Source: Actinomycetes bacterium
GTDB taxonomy: Bacteria; Actinomycetota; Acidimicrobiia; Acidimicrobiales; JAMCPL01
NCBI GenBank assembly: GCA_021816935.1
Contig: JAKAWR010000007.1
Location: 62,001-126,000 of the forward strand
Direction: 5' to 3'
Length of the DNA stretch: 64,000 nt
Shown piece after piece: positions 5,782-14,461 of this stretch (its first letter is position 1; every line of letters begins with the position of its first letter). The position numbers were made by a program, and so were the translations under genes. The notes under the pieces were generated by a model. The model searched no databases. It was not told where the DNA came from and saw only the letters and a list, made by a program, of their open reading frames with translations.

Positions 5782-8609
5782 GCCTGTCAGTCACCCGGGT
5801 CAAGAGCGCAGGTAAAACGGGCGCGCCGGGTGGCCGGGCCGGGACCACGCCGGCCCACCTGCGCTCCCGCTCTACCGGTGCCGCATTGCTGGTCACTACC
5901 CGCACCACCACAACCCGCCGTCAGCCGTTGCGCTGGTACTGGGATATAGCAGGGGCCGCTACGGTGGTGCTTGCTGCTGCTGCTACCCTCTATCCGGCGC
6001 TGTCGAAGGGGTTCGTCTCGGGGTCGCTCGATATCATGAACATCTGGCCCGTCACTCACGGGCTGTTCATGAACGTTCACACCAAAGCGTCGTTCGACCA
6101 GGCGAGCCAGATGAGCCCATGGCTGGCCTACGACTGGCATTCGATCCACTCCGGCACGTTCCCCCTGTGGAACCGCTACACGCTGCTCGGCATGCCTCAG
6201 TTCGGCAACTTCCAGTCGGGCGTCCTCTCGTTGCCGCACCTCGTGTCCTACCTTTTCGCTCAGAGGTATGCGTATACGATCAGCACGTTGGTTACGCTGC
6301 TCATAGGCGGTTCCGGGGCGTACACGGCGGCACGGGTGATCGGAGCGGATCCGGTCCTTGCCGCAGTGGGAGGGGTGGCATTCGAATTGTCGGGGTCCTT
6401 CGCCAACTGGGCCGGGTGGCCGCAGGGTGCCGTCAACGCCTGGATTGGGTGGCTCGTGGCACTAGCGATACTGATCTACAGGAGAGAGCGCAGCCCCTTC
6501 CTGGTCGTATCCTTCGCCGTCGTGGTGGCCTTCGCTATATATGCGGGGCATCCGGAATCGTACCTGTTCGTCGCGGCCACTGTCCTGCTCGTGTGCCTGA
6601 TCGGGGCCATTGTTCTGGCTGTCACCGGCAAGTCTCCGTCGGGGAGGCCGGTCAGGGCGATATTGAGACTCCTTGCCGGAACTCTCCTCGGAGCGCTGCT
6701 TGGCGCGCCCCTGCTTCTCGCCGGCTTCCAGCTTCTCCCTATGTCGACGAGGGTGTCGCTGGGCTTCGCGCCGTCCTACGCTGGCTTACCCCCCTCGACC
6801 TCGGTGATGCTCTTGGTGCCGGGGTTCTATGGCATGCCCGTCCAGTCGAGCAACTGGACAGGTCCTCTTTACTCGATATACGAGATCGGCGCTGCTGTCG
6901 GAGCGGTGATCGTGGCCCTTGCCCTGTACGCACTCCTGCGGCTGTGGCGAAGGCCGCTCGTTATGGGAATGGGAGCGGTGGCCCTTCTCCAGTTCTTGGT
7001 GATCTACGACTTCGGTCCATTGCAGCACCTTCTCGGCATTGACAGCGTCACGCGCATGGTGGGTTTCTCGAGACTGCTCATGCCGCTCGACTTCCTGCTG
7101 GTGATGCTGGCGGTGCTGGGGCTGAGGCACATCGGGGAGCAGGCCCGCCATGAGATCAGGATATGGCGGGCTGACGTTGCGATGCTGTGGGCGGCTGTAG
7201 TCGCTGTCGGCTTGTTGCTCGGCGGCATAGCACTTGCGCTGTCCGGCGACCACGGTATCAGCCCTTCGGTACGGGGTATCCGCCTGCACGCCACTCTTCA
7301 TGCGCTCGAGGGTTACGGGGCCGCTGCCATCCCGCTGCTGGCGATTGCCGTTGCCCTGTCCCACTCGGAGCGCAGGCCAGGTTCCCTGCGGGGATCCCCG
7401 GCGGCGCAGGCCCGGTCGTCCGTACCCGTCATCTCGCGTCTCATGATGCCGATCGCTGTCGTGATCCTGATTGCGGAGGCCGGCCTGCTCGTGCCGCCCG
7501 TGGCGCAGATGACATCCTTCGGCCGGCAGTACTACCCGGTAGATCGGAACGTGTCGATGGTCAGGAACGCGGTCGGTAGCGCAATACTCGGTGCCGGCGC
7601 GCCGCTGCCGCTACTTGGCAACGCGAGCGGACCTCTGAACGTCTCGCAGCAGGGTAGTGCTGTACGTGCGCCAGGGGCTGCCGATCTCGAGAAGGACGTG
7701 TCGTCAATGGGCCCCTTTACAGGCTTCCTGCCGGAGTCGAACATCGCATACGGCGTGCCATTGATGTCGGCGAGGGATCCGATGCTCCCGAAGGCGTACC
7801 TGCAGTCCTGGGCGAAGATCACAGGGATCCCCGAAGGCGTCGTCGCTCCGAGTACCGTAGCGGGCCCCGACAACATTTTCACTCCCACGTTCCTCACGCC
7901 GGCTATGGCGCGTTACTACGGGGTGAGCTACCTATTCGTCGCAGGCGTCGCCAGCGCCTCAGGGGCAGGCATGTCGGTGGGCGGGAAGCAGGTGTGCCGA
8001 CCGGCGGCCGGCGGCGTGCAAGGAGCAGGTGCCGCCGCTCCGGCCGGCAGCGACGCAGGGCAGGCGGCCCGCTTTGCGTACACGGGACCCCAGCTTGCTC
8101 CGGGACTCAAGGTCGCGGCGTGCGGCGACGGGTTCCTGCTCGTCAAGGTACTGGGGTCGGGCCAGTTCACGGTGCAGGGCGACAAAGGCAGGGGAGCGAG
8201 TGACGGCAGCGTATCGGCGGTGAGCTGGGCGGGGGACAACAGCGTCTCTATGCAGGCGCACTCCGCTGAAGGCGGCACTCTGGTCGCCCGGCTGACGGCG
8301 CTCCCCGGCTGGACCGTCACGGTGGACGGGCACGGCGAAGCGCTTTCGACTCTGAACGGGTTGATGCTGGCGCTCGATGTCCCCGCCGGAACAAGCCGCG
8401 TAACGCTCACCTACAGTCCCGCAGCGTTCACCTACGGGGTCTACCTTGCGTTTGCGGGCGGAGTGATCATTGTGCTGGTTGCTGTTGCGGTCCTGCTACG
8501 ACGTCGGCGCCGGCCATCCACTGGCGCTCACACGCCGGGGGCACGCTACTACCCGGCCACATTGGCTCCGGGCCCCGCCGGGGGCATGCCGGCGGGGCCA
8601 TCACACTGA
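5778..8609 (+). CDS. Large YfhO-type polytopic membrane protein
   Basis: The 943-residue protein has a cytosolic start of about 50 residues, then many hydrophobic helices up to about residue 600, a large soluble region (about 600-880) and a last helix near residue 895 (FAGGVIIVLVAVAVLL). Pieces such as WNRYTLLGMPQFGNFQSGVLSLPHL and the luminal domain ending in the beta-rich LPGWTVTVDG are typical of YfhO/GT-C-like proteins thought to glycosylate cell-wall or membrane glycopolymers with polyprenyl-phosphate sugars. That activity is inferred from the family, not shown here. The ATG overlaps the mini-ORF stop; no clear Shine-Dalgarno is present. Confidence 0.85.
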   Translation: MSLSVTRVKSAGKTGAPGGRAGTTPAHLRSRSTGAALLVTTRTTTTRRQPLRWYWDIAGAATVVLAAAATLYPALSKGFVSGSLDIMNIWPVTHGLFMNVHTKASFDQASQMSPWLAYDWHSIHSGTFPLWNRYTLLGMPQFGNFQSGVLSLPHLVSYLFAQRYAYTISTLVTLLIGGSGAYTAARVIGADPVLAAVGGVAFELSGSFANWAGWPQGAVNAWIGWLVALAILIYRRERSPFLVVSFAVVVAFAIYAGHPESYLFVAATVLLVCLIGAIVLAVTGKSPSGRPVRAILRLLAGTLLGALLGAPLLLAGFQLLPMSTRVSLGFAPSYAGLPPSTSVMLLVPGFYGMPVQSSNWTGPLYSIYEIGAAVGAVIVALALYALLRLWRRPLVMGMGAVALLQFLVIYDFGPLQHLLGIDSVTRMVGFSRLLMPLDFLLVMLAVLGLRHIGEQARHEIRIWRADVAMLWAAVVAVGLLLGGIALALSGDHGISPSVRGIRLHATLHALEGYGAAAIPLLAIAVALSHSERRPGSLRGSPAAQARSSVPVISRLMMPIAVVILIAEAGLLVPPVAQMTSFGRQYYPVDRNVSMVRNAVGSAILGAGAPLPLLGNASGPLNVSQQGSAVRAPGAADLEKDVSSMGPFTGFLPESNIAYGVPLMSARDPMLPKAYLQSWAKITGIPEGVVAPSTVAGPDNIFTPTFLTPAMARYYGVSYLFVAGVASASGAGMSVGGKQVCRPAAGGVQGAGAAAPAGSDAGQAARFAYTGPQLAPGLKVAACGDGFLLVKVLGSGQFTVQGDKGRGASDGSVSAVSWAGDNSVSMQAHSAEGGTLVARLTALPGWTVTVDGHGEALSTLNGLMLALDVPAGTSRVTLTYSPAAFTYGVYLAFAGGVIIVLVAVAVLLRRRRRPSTGAHTPGARYYPATLAPGPAGGMPAGPSH

Positions 8610-8659
8610 TCCACCGGCACGGGCCGATCGCGCCGGGCGGGCACGGGCCGGTACCTGTC

Positions 8660-8740
8660 GGGCGTTTCCGCTGAAACGCCCGCTGCTCACGGCGACAGAT
8701 CTCCGGTGTGGGATCTGCCGAAGAGACCGTCCGGAAAGCC
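8660..8740. terminator. Cluster of hairpins between convergent genes
   Basis: The perfect inverted repeat GGGCGTTT-CCGCTG-AAACGCCC (8660-8681) is followed by AGATC...GATCT (8698-8717) and AGAG...CTCT (about 8721-8745). The cluster lies between the ends of the membrane-protein gene and the dehydrogenase gene and probably terminates both strands. Confidence 0.55.
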
Positions 8741-8766
8741 TCTCTTGGGTCCGGACCGGAGTCGGG

Positions 8767-9675
8767 TCAGAAGCCGGGCATCCCCGGCAGCATGGTCGGG
8801 TGATTGGCGAAAAGCTCACCCTTGCGAGCCGCGATCTCCGATGGCGACCACTTGGACGGCTGGCTGATCGAGGCGAGCGGAGACATGCCCGAGATCAGTT
8901 GCACCTCACCGCCGAACACCACGAATACCTGACCGCTAATGTCCAGCGAATCGTCGGAGGCCAGGAACGTTACCATCGGTGCTACGTTGTCGGGCGCGTA
9001 CGCGTCGAACTGGGCTTCGTCCGGCGCGGACATTGCGCCGCCGAAAAGGTTCTCAGTCATGCGCGTGCGTGCACGGGGGGCGATTGCGTTGACCCGCACC
9101 CCGTAGCGCTGGAGCTCCCGAGCCATTACCCAGGTGAGCGACGCAATGCCTGCCTTAGCGGCTGCATAGTTAGCCTGACCCGGATTGCCGTAGATGCCCG
9201 ACTCGGAGGAGGTGTTGATGATCGAGGCCTTTACCTGCTCGCCGGCCTTGGAGCGCTCCCGCCAGTGAGCGGCTGCGTGCCTGGCCATCGCAAAGTGCCC
9301 CTTGAGATGCACCCGGATCACGTCGTCCCAATCCGACTCCTCGATGTTGAAGCTCATCTTGTCCCTTAGGATGCCGGCATTGTTCACGAGCACATCGAGC
9401 TTTCCCCAGGTATCGACAGCCTGTTCCACCAGGCTTCTTGCACCCTGCCACGAGCTGATGTCGTCAGCGTTCAAGACAGCCTCTCCGCCTGCGGCGTTGA
9501 TGTCCTCAACCGTTTGCTGCGCCGGGTGCTTGTCACCACCGGCCCCGGCGACATCGCCGCCAAGGTCGTTCACGACGACCTTGGCACCTTCCGATGCGAG
9601 CAGCATCGCCTCTCCACGCCCTATCCCGCGACCCGCTCCGGTCACAATCGCTACCTTGCCGTCGACCATACCCAT
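8767..9675 (-). CDS. Short-chain dehydrogenase/reductase (3-oxoacyl-ACP reductase type)
   Basis: The 302-residue SDR has the Rossmann motif VTGAGRGIGRG at residues 11-21, VLVNNAGILRD near 92-102, and an Ser...YxxxK active site in INTSSESGIYG...NYAAAKAG near 155-177. It probably reduces a 3-oxoacyl or hydroxyacyl-CoA/ACP substrate with NAD(P)H. The long C-terminal part (LISGMSPLASISQPSKWSPSEI) resembles the MFE-2-like SDRs of actinobacterial lipid metabolism. The frame extends 40 codons upstream, but an AAGGAGG Shine-Dalgarno 9 nt before the ATG at 9675 fixes the start. It is transcribed divergently from murT-gatD. Confidence 0.92.
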   Translation of the reverse strand: MGMVDGKVAIVTGAGRGIGRGEAMLLASEGAKVVVNDLGGDVAGAGGDKHPAQQTVEDINAAGGEAVLNADDISSWQGARSLVEQAVDTWGKLDVLVNNAGILRDKMSFNIEESDWDDVIRVHLKGHFAMARHAAAHWRERSKAGEQVKASIINTSSESGIYGNPGQANYAAAKAGIASLTWVMARELQRYGVRVNAIAPRARTRMTENLFGGAMSAPDEAQFDAYAPDNVAPMVTFLASDDSLDISGQVFVVFGGEVQLISGMSPLASISQPSKWSPSEIAARKGELFANHPTMLPGMPGF

Positions 9676-9804
9676 TTGCTGAAGCCTCCTTGATTCACTG
9701 TGCCGCAGAACACGTCCCGGCAGCAGGCGCCTCATCAGGTTCATCCGGGAATGACCGGGCCGGGACTGGCGCGCCGCCATCAGTGGTCCGTGCAATGCTC
9801 ACGC

Positions 9805-9864
9805 TATAGTTGCAACATCATGGTTATAGCGCAAGTCGACGCGTTGCGGCCAACCCGGATCTGA
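9805..9864 (+). promoter_or_regulatory. TATAGT -10 and 14-residue leader ORF before murT-gatD
   Basis: TATAGT (9805-9810) lies 9 nt before an ATG at 9820 that opens a 14-codon ORF (MVIAQVDALRPTRI). Its TGA (9862-9864) shares one base with the ATG chosen for murT-gatD (TGATG). This arrangement suggests a near-leaderless leader peptide whose termination feeds reinitiation at the main gene. The peptide shows no attenuator-like codon run. Confidence 0.4.
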
Positions 9865-12533
9865 TGCTGGGCAGATTCCGGCTCGAGCTTGCGCTTGCGC
9901 TGTCCACTGCGCTGTCGCGGATGTCCAGGATCTTGCGGGCAGGCTCCGGCTCCGTCGTCGGGGGGAGGGTGGCGCTGGCCGTCGACCCAGGCTTGATCGG
10001 GAAGCTCTGCGAGGGCAAGCGGGTCGTACTCGTAAGCGGTACCAACGGCAAGACCACCACGACAAGGATGGTAGCGGTCGCGCTGGCTGCAGCGGCCGGG
10101 CCGGAGCGGCGTCGTGCGGAGGCGAGTGGGGGAGCGCTGGAGCGCGCGGGGGCGGTGGGGGGCGTGGCTATCTCCAGGGCGGGCGCCAACCTCCCATTCG
10201 GCATAGCGACAGCCCTCGGGAGCGCGCGCCACGCCACGCAGGCGGCGCTCGAGGTCGACGAGAGGTACCTGCCGGCCTTGATCGATGCCTCCCGTCCCGA
10301 GGTCGTGGTGCTGCTCAATCTGACCAGGGACCAGCTGGATCGGGTCGGAGAGGTGAAAATGACAGCGGATCGCTGGAGGAGCGCGCTCAGGCAGGCCGCG
10401 GCCGCCGACGGGAACTCGAAGCGACTTACCGTTGTGGCCAATGCCGATGACCCGATGGTTGTGTGGGCGGCATCGGTCTGCGAATCCCCAATATGGGTGA
10501 GCGCGGGACAGGGTTGGAGGGGTGACTCCATGGCCTGCCCGGCCTGCGGCGGATCGATCAGCTTCTCAGCCGCCTCTGGCATTCCCGGGCCCCCTGGTTC
10601 GCCCGCCGTGGTCCCGACTTCCGTTACTCTCACCGCGTCCAGCACGTACCCCCCCGCCTCTTGCGATACCGATCACCCGGCCTCCGATTCCCCTTCCGCC
10701 TTCGTGGATTGGCGCTGTTCTTGCGGGATGCGTCGACCCTCGCCAGCGGTCATGCTCGACGGCGAGCGCATGGTTCTGCCACGCGAGAACGGGTCCCGGT
10801 GGCTTCCCCTGCGGCTTTCGATGCCGGGCGGGTTCAATCGTTCCAACGCCTGCATGGCCGTGGCCGCAGCGGGGGTCCTCGGAGTGCCGCCCACGACGGC
10901 GGTCGAAGCGATCTCCGGACTGGCCGATGTCGAGGGCCGCTTCAGCCAAGTCGAGGTGAACGGCCGGGCCGTGCGGTTGATGCTTGCGAAGAACCCGGCA
11001 GGCTGGAACGAGATCCTCGCCGTGCTCCAGGACCGGCTAAGTGGCGAAAACGTCCGGTGTGAGGACGTCCGGTGGACGTCCGAGAGGAAGGCAGCGGCGC
11101 AGCCACGACCAGTATCAGTCCGGTGGACGTCCGAGAGGAAGGCAGCGGCGCAGCCACGACCAGTATCAGTCCGGTGGACGTCCGAGAGGAAGGGCGGCGG
11201 CGTTGCAAAGCTGGGAGCGGCGTTGCCGGTGGCGGTGATCGGGATCAACGCAAGAGTGGCGGACGGCAGGGACACCTCGTGGTTGTGGGACGTGCCGTTC
11301 GAGCGCCTCGAAGGGTACCAGGTCGTAGCGACAGGCGAGCGCTGCTACGACCTGGCAGTGCGCCTTTCTTATGCGGGCATCGGCTACGTCTGCGCTCCGG
11401 ATCAGCTGGATGCCCTGAGATCGCCGACTGCCGTGGGGGAGGGTGGCAGTGGCGAGTTGGTGTACGTAGGCAACTACACCGCGTTCCAGCAGATGCGGAA
11501 ACGTATCTCGCGTAACGAGTTATCAGATAGCGCGGTAGGCGTGGTGGGCAGACCGGGTGCGCCAGAGGGATTAGGGGCCAGGGCGGAGTCGGTGGAGGCG
11601 GAGATGGCGGAAGCAAGGACCGAAGGGGCGGAGGGTGAGGGGGAAGGGGCGCTGCCCCTTACCAAGGGGGCCGTCCCTGGCCGCGCAGGCACCGCTCCCG
11701 GAGGACGGAGGTTGGAGTCGAGGCTCAGGATAATTCACCTCTATCCGGATCTCCTGAGCACGTACGGAGACGGCGGCAACCCGACGATCATCGAGAGGCG
11801 GGCGCACTGGAGGGGCATGGCAACCGAGTTGGTGACGGTCGCCGGGGGGGATCCGATCCCGGAGTCAGGCGACATTTACTGCCTGGGAGGGGGCGAGGAC
11901 TCCCCGCAGGCTGCGGCCGCAGCGTTCCTGCGGGAGCCGGGGAACCGGGAGGCTTTGAGCCGTGCCATCGAGCGAGGAGCGGCGGTGCTGGCCGTGTGCG
12001 CCGGGTACCAGATCCTTGGCGAGGCGTTTCCGGGCGCCAGCGGTGTAATCCTCCCCGGTGCCGGCATCCTTCCAGCGCTGACTGCCGCTACCGGCATGCC
12101 GAGATCGGTGGGGGAGCTCGCCGTGGTGCCTTCTGCGGAGCTTCTCGCCCTAGGCGGCTTCTTCTCGAGTGCCCTCTCCGGCGCACAGCCGAGCCTGCTC
12201 ACGGGCTTCGAGAATCACGCGGGAAGGACCCGTCTGGTGGAAGACGCCGTTCCGTTGGGCACCGTCGTAGCAGGCGTGGGCAACGGCTGGGAAGGCAGGA
12301 GGGATGAAGGCGTACTTTTCGGCCACGCGATCGGCACCTACATGCACGGTCCGGTTCTTGCAAGGAACCCGCAAATCGGCGATCTCCTCCTGTCCCTTGC
12401 GACGGGGTGCGCCGCAGCCGACCTGGCCCCGATTGGCCCTGAGGAGCACGAACTGCTGCGCCGCGAGCGCGTGGCGCAGCTCGGGCGGGGCGCCCTCCGG
12501 AGGAGCGCTCACCTGCGGGCCCGCAGGCTGTAG
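9864..12533 (+). CDS. murT-gatD: Fused MurT-GatD, lipid II isoglutaminyl synthase
   Basis: Residues 1-600 are MurT: a Mur-ligase ATP loop VLVSGTNGKTTTTRM (about 55-69), a four-Cys zinc ribbon (CPACGG near 225 and WRCSCG near 285) split by a long Pro/Ser insert, and the DUF1727 C-domain starting KNPAGWNEI (about 377). Residues 620-889 are GatD: IIHLYPDLLSTYGDGGN, nucleophile Cys712 in AVCAGYQILGE and His828 in GTYMHGPVL. Together they amidate D-Glu of lipid II using glutamine. The two are normally separate adjacent genes; here a roughly 70-residue Glu/Ala/Gly linker joins them. Three copies of VRWTSERK lie inside the DUF1727 domain. ATG 9864 is preferred over upstream TTG 9810 because family similarity begins there. 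Confidence 0.9.
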   Translation: MLGRFRLELALALSTALSRMSRILRAGSGSVVGGRVALAVDPGLIGKLCEGKRVVLVSGTNGKTTTTRMVAVALAAAAGPERRRAEASGGALERAGAVGGVAISRAGANLPFGIATALGSARHATQAALEVDERYLPALIDASRPEVVVLLNLTRDQLDRVGEVKMTADRWRSALRQAAAADGNSKRLTVVANADDPMVVWAASVCESPIWVSAGQGWRGDSMACPACGGSISFSAASGIPGPPGSPAVVPTSVTLTASSTYPPASCDTDHPASDSPSAFVDWRCSCGMRRPSPAVMLDGERMVLPRENGSRWLPLRLSMPGGFNRSNACMAVAAAGVLGVPPTTAVEAISGLADVEGRFSQVEVNGRAVRLMLAKNPAGWNEILAVLQDRLSGENVRCEDVRWTSERKAAAQPRPVSVRWTSERKAAAQPRPVSVRWTSERKGGGVAKLGAALPVAVIGINARVADGRDTSWLWDVPFERLEGYQVVATGERCYDLAVRLSYAGIGYVCAPDQLDALRSPTAVGEGGSGELVYVGNYTAFQQMRKRISRNELSDSAVGVVGRPGAPEGLGARAESVEAEMAEARTEGAEGEGEGALPLTKGAVPGRAGTAPGGRRLESRLRIIHLYPDLLSTYGDGGNPTIIERRAHWRGMATELVTVAGGDPIPESGDIYCLGGGEDSPQAAAAAFLREPGNREALSRAIERGAAVLAVCAGYQILGEAFPGASGVILPGAGILPALTAATGMPRSVGELAVVPSAELLALGGFFSSALSGAQPSLLTGFENHAGRTRLVEDAVPLGTVVAGVGNGWEGRRDEGVLFGHAIGTYMHGPVLARNPQIGDLLLSLATGCAAADLAPIGPEEHELLRRERVAQLGRGALRRSAHLRARRL
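11052..11190 (+). repeat. 51-bp tandem repeat inside murT, related to dispersed repeats
   Basis: GTCCGGTGGACGTCCGAGAG begins at 11067, 11118 and 11169, giving two full 51-bp units and a partial third, each adding 17 residues in frame. Bases 11052-11090 match 30227-30265 perfectly in inverted orientation (39 nt), and the unit is recognisably related to a diverged copy at 54571-54690. The unit includes two palindromic GGACGTCC boxes. Confidence 0.9.
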
Positions 12534-12837
12534 TCTGGCCGCCGCTCGGCAAGAACCCGGAGTACGCGGCGTAGGTAGGTTCACGCACTTGGGAAAGGGG
12601 GCCGCCCCGGCGGCGACCCCAGCTCAGCGTCTCCCCGCTCCGGCTCTTAGCGATACGGCCTGGGGCTGACGGATCACGGGCGGCGCCTGCGTCGAAAGGG
12701 AGCGCCTTGAAGTCGCTCTCGGCTTCCTGCAGGTGCGCCTGCCGCCCGGACCACCGAGCCAACATTTCTCGGCTCGACTGACGGCTACGCATTCGGTGGC
12801 CGGCGCGACCAGTTCACTCGGTGTTATAAAGAGAGGT
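12534..12837. other. Gap without a convincing gene
   Basis: These 304 bases follow murT-gatD. I see no ORF with coding character and no RNA gene. A perfect palindrome, CCTGCGGGCCCGCAGG (12512-12527), spans the end of murT-gatD and may aid termination. The promoter of the next gene lies at the right end (TATAAA at 12825). Confidence 0.5.
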
Positions 12838-12885
12838 ATGTACTACCTTCCGGCTGAAGCGGGCGATCGTCAGGGGAAGGCATGA
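12825..12885 (+). promoter_or_regulatory. -10 TATAAA and 15-residue leader ORF
   Basis: TATAAA (12825-12830) is followed 7 nt later by an ATG (12838) opening a 15-codon ORF (MYYLPAEAGDRQGKA). Its TGA at 12883-12885 overlaps both ATG codons of the next gene (ATGATG at 12882-12887). This is the same layout as before murT-gatD. A Shine-Dalgarno (AGGGGAAGG) inside the leader could also serve the main gene. Confidence 0.45.
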
Positions 12886-13640
12886 TGGGAGACGCATCTC
12901 CGGTTGGTCCCGGGGGGGAGCCCACGCAGGGTAGCGGCGCGGCGCTTCTATTTCTCCAGGAGCATGACAGCCGGATTATGGCCCTTCGCAACGAGCTGTC
13001 GGTAATGCCGGAGCGTGTCGAGCTGCAGCTGATCGCGGCACGGATGGGCGAGATGAAGGTGCGTCTCGGAGAGGTGGCACGCATTCGGGATGACCTCAAG
13101 GCACGCCAGGAGGACCTGGATTCGAGGGTGGACAAGGTTGCCGAGCGGAAAAGGAAAATCGAGGGCCGGCTCTATTCGGGCGAGGTGAGCTCGCCCCACG
13201 ACCTGCAGGCGATGTCGGCGGAGGTCGAGAACCTTTCGCGCCAGACGTCGGATCTCGAGGACGAAGAGCTCGGCATGATCGAGGAGCTGGACAAGCTTAG
13301 TGCGGAGATAGACGATATGGAGCGGGCGGTCGACGCCATGTCCGAGAGGTCCGAGGAGCTCGCGGACAAGATACAGGCTCGCGCGGTAGAGATCGACGCG
13401 GAGTTGACCCTGGTGATCGCCGACAGGGAGAAGGCAGTCGCACAGATTCCCTCGCAGCTTGTTTTCGCCTACGACGTCATCAGGGACCGCTCGGGCGGGA
13501 TCGGAGCCGTTGCCCTGGTGGGAGGCAGGTGCGGAGGTTGCCATCTCGATCTCCCTGAGGCGGAGATCGAGAGGATTCGCAAGGCTCCTCCGGGAGAGCT
13601 GCGAACTTGCGAGAGTTGCGGACGGCTGATCGTACCGTGA
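12882..13640 (+). CDS. Coiled-coil zinc-ribbon protein (CT398/DUF164 type)
   Basis: The 252-residue protein starts LLFLQEHDSRIMALRNEL, continues as a long heptad-rich coiled coil (about residues 25-195), and ends in a C4 zinc ribbon, CGGCHLDLP...LRTCESCGRLIVP. This is the domain order of the conserved C4-type zinc-ribbon family, whose role (possible scaffold or nucleic-acid contact) is not settled. Start may be 12882 or 12885. It is preceded by a leader ORF and an AGGGGAAGG Shine-Dalgarno. Confidence 0.9.
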   Translation: MMGDASPVGPGGEPTQGSGAALLFLQEHDSRIMALRNELSVMPERVELQLIAARMGEMKVRLGEVARIRDDLKARQEDLDSRVDKVAERKRKIEGRLYSGEVSSPHDLQAMSAEVENLSRQTSDLEDEELGMIEELDKLSAEIDDMERAVDAMSERSEELADKIQARAVEIDAELTLVIADREKAVAQIPSQLVFAYDVIRDRSGGIGAVALVGGRCGGCHLDLPEAEIERIRKAPPGELRTCESCGRLIVP

Positions 13641-13791
13641 GCCGGATACCGGAAGATCTCGCGGGTGGTAAGGGGTGAGGGTGTGCCAACTTGCAGTCCT
13701 TTGCGTTCGGGGGTTTGGTGGGAATGCTCGCTGCTGATCGCCGGCTCACGATTCAAGCCGCAGGTGTGCGTGGAGGCGTCGAGGTGACGCG

Positions 13792-14400
13792 TTGGAACTG
13801 ATTCTCGTTCGCCACGGCGAGTCGACAGCGAACGCAGCGCGGCTTGCGGCCGGCCATGTCGATGTCGCCCTTACGGAGAAGGGATGTGACCAGGCCGCGA
13901 GGGCCGGCAAAGCCCTGAAGGAGATCATCGGCGATCGGCCCCTCCTCGACGCTGTGTCCAGCCCCCTTCAACGGGCAGTCGACACGGCGCGTTACCTGGA
14001 CCTCGGGGTCGAGCCGCGGATCGATCCCAGATGGGTCGAGATCGACTACGGGCAGTGGGACGGCAAGGCGGTCGCCGATATAGCCCCGGAGCTGTGGCAG
14101 GCATGGCGGGACGACATCGAGTTCGCTCCCCCGGGGGGCGAATCGCTGGCGTCGGTCGGGAGGAGGGTTCGGGAGGCGTGCGCAGAGATCGGGTACGACG
14201 ACGGATCCGCCAGCCCCCGGTGGAGAAGCGGCGTTACGGTTGTGGTGAGCCATGTCTCCCCCATCAAGGCCGCCGTTGCCTGGGCTCTCGGGGCGGGAGA
14301 CGAAGCGACCTGGCGAATGCATGTCGACACGGCGACGATCACCTCGGTCCTTCTGGTCGACAGCGGGCCGGTCCTGTGCCGTTTCAACCAGTGTTTCTAA
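13792..14400 (+). CDS. Histidine phosphatase (phosphoglycerate-mutase-like) family protein
   Basis: The catalytic signature LVRHGEST opens the protein at residues 5-12, and the second active-site histidine is in VVVSHVSPIKAA near residue 152. The 202-residue length fits broad-specificity phosphatases of the acid phosphatase/dPGM branch (SixA/CobC/GpmB-like). The start is an unusual TTG with GAGGTG about 5 nt upstream; no ATG/GTG in frame precedes the LVRHG motif. In Actinobacteria such genes often sit beside the zinc-ribbon gene and RNase H, as part of a bifunctional RNase H/phosphatase; here no RNase H domain is attached. Confidence 0.88.
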   Translation: MELILVRHGESTANAARLAAGHVDVALTEKGCDQAARAGKALKEIIGDRPLLDAVSSPLQRAVDTARYLDLGVEPRIDPRWVEIDYGQWDGKAVADIAPELWQAWRDDIEFAPPGGESLASVGRRVREACAEIGYDDGSASPRWRSGVTVVVSHVSPIKAAVAWALGAGDEATWRMHVDTATITSVLLVDSGPVLCRFNQCF

Positions 14401-14461
14401 GAGCCTCAGGCGTGGAGTTCTCTTCGGGACTTCGGGCAGCGGATGTGGTTGAATTGATTTT

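Noticed and set aside
12199-12792. Minus-strand frame crossing the end of murT-gatD
   Set aside because: No start signal, no motif and antisense to the well-supported GatD domain.
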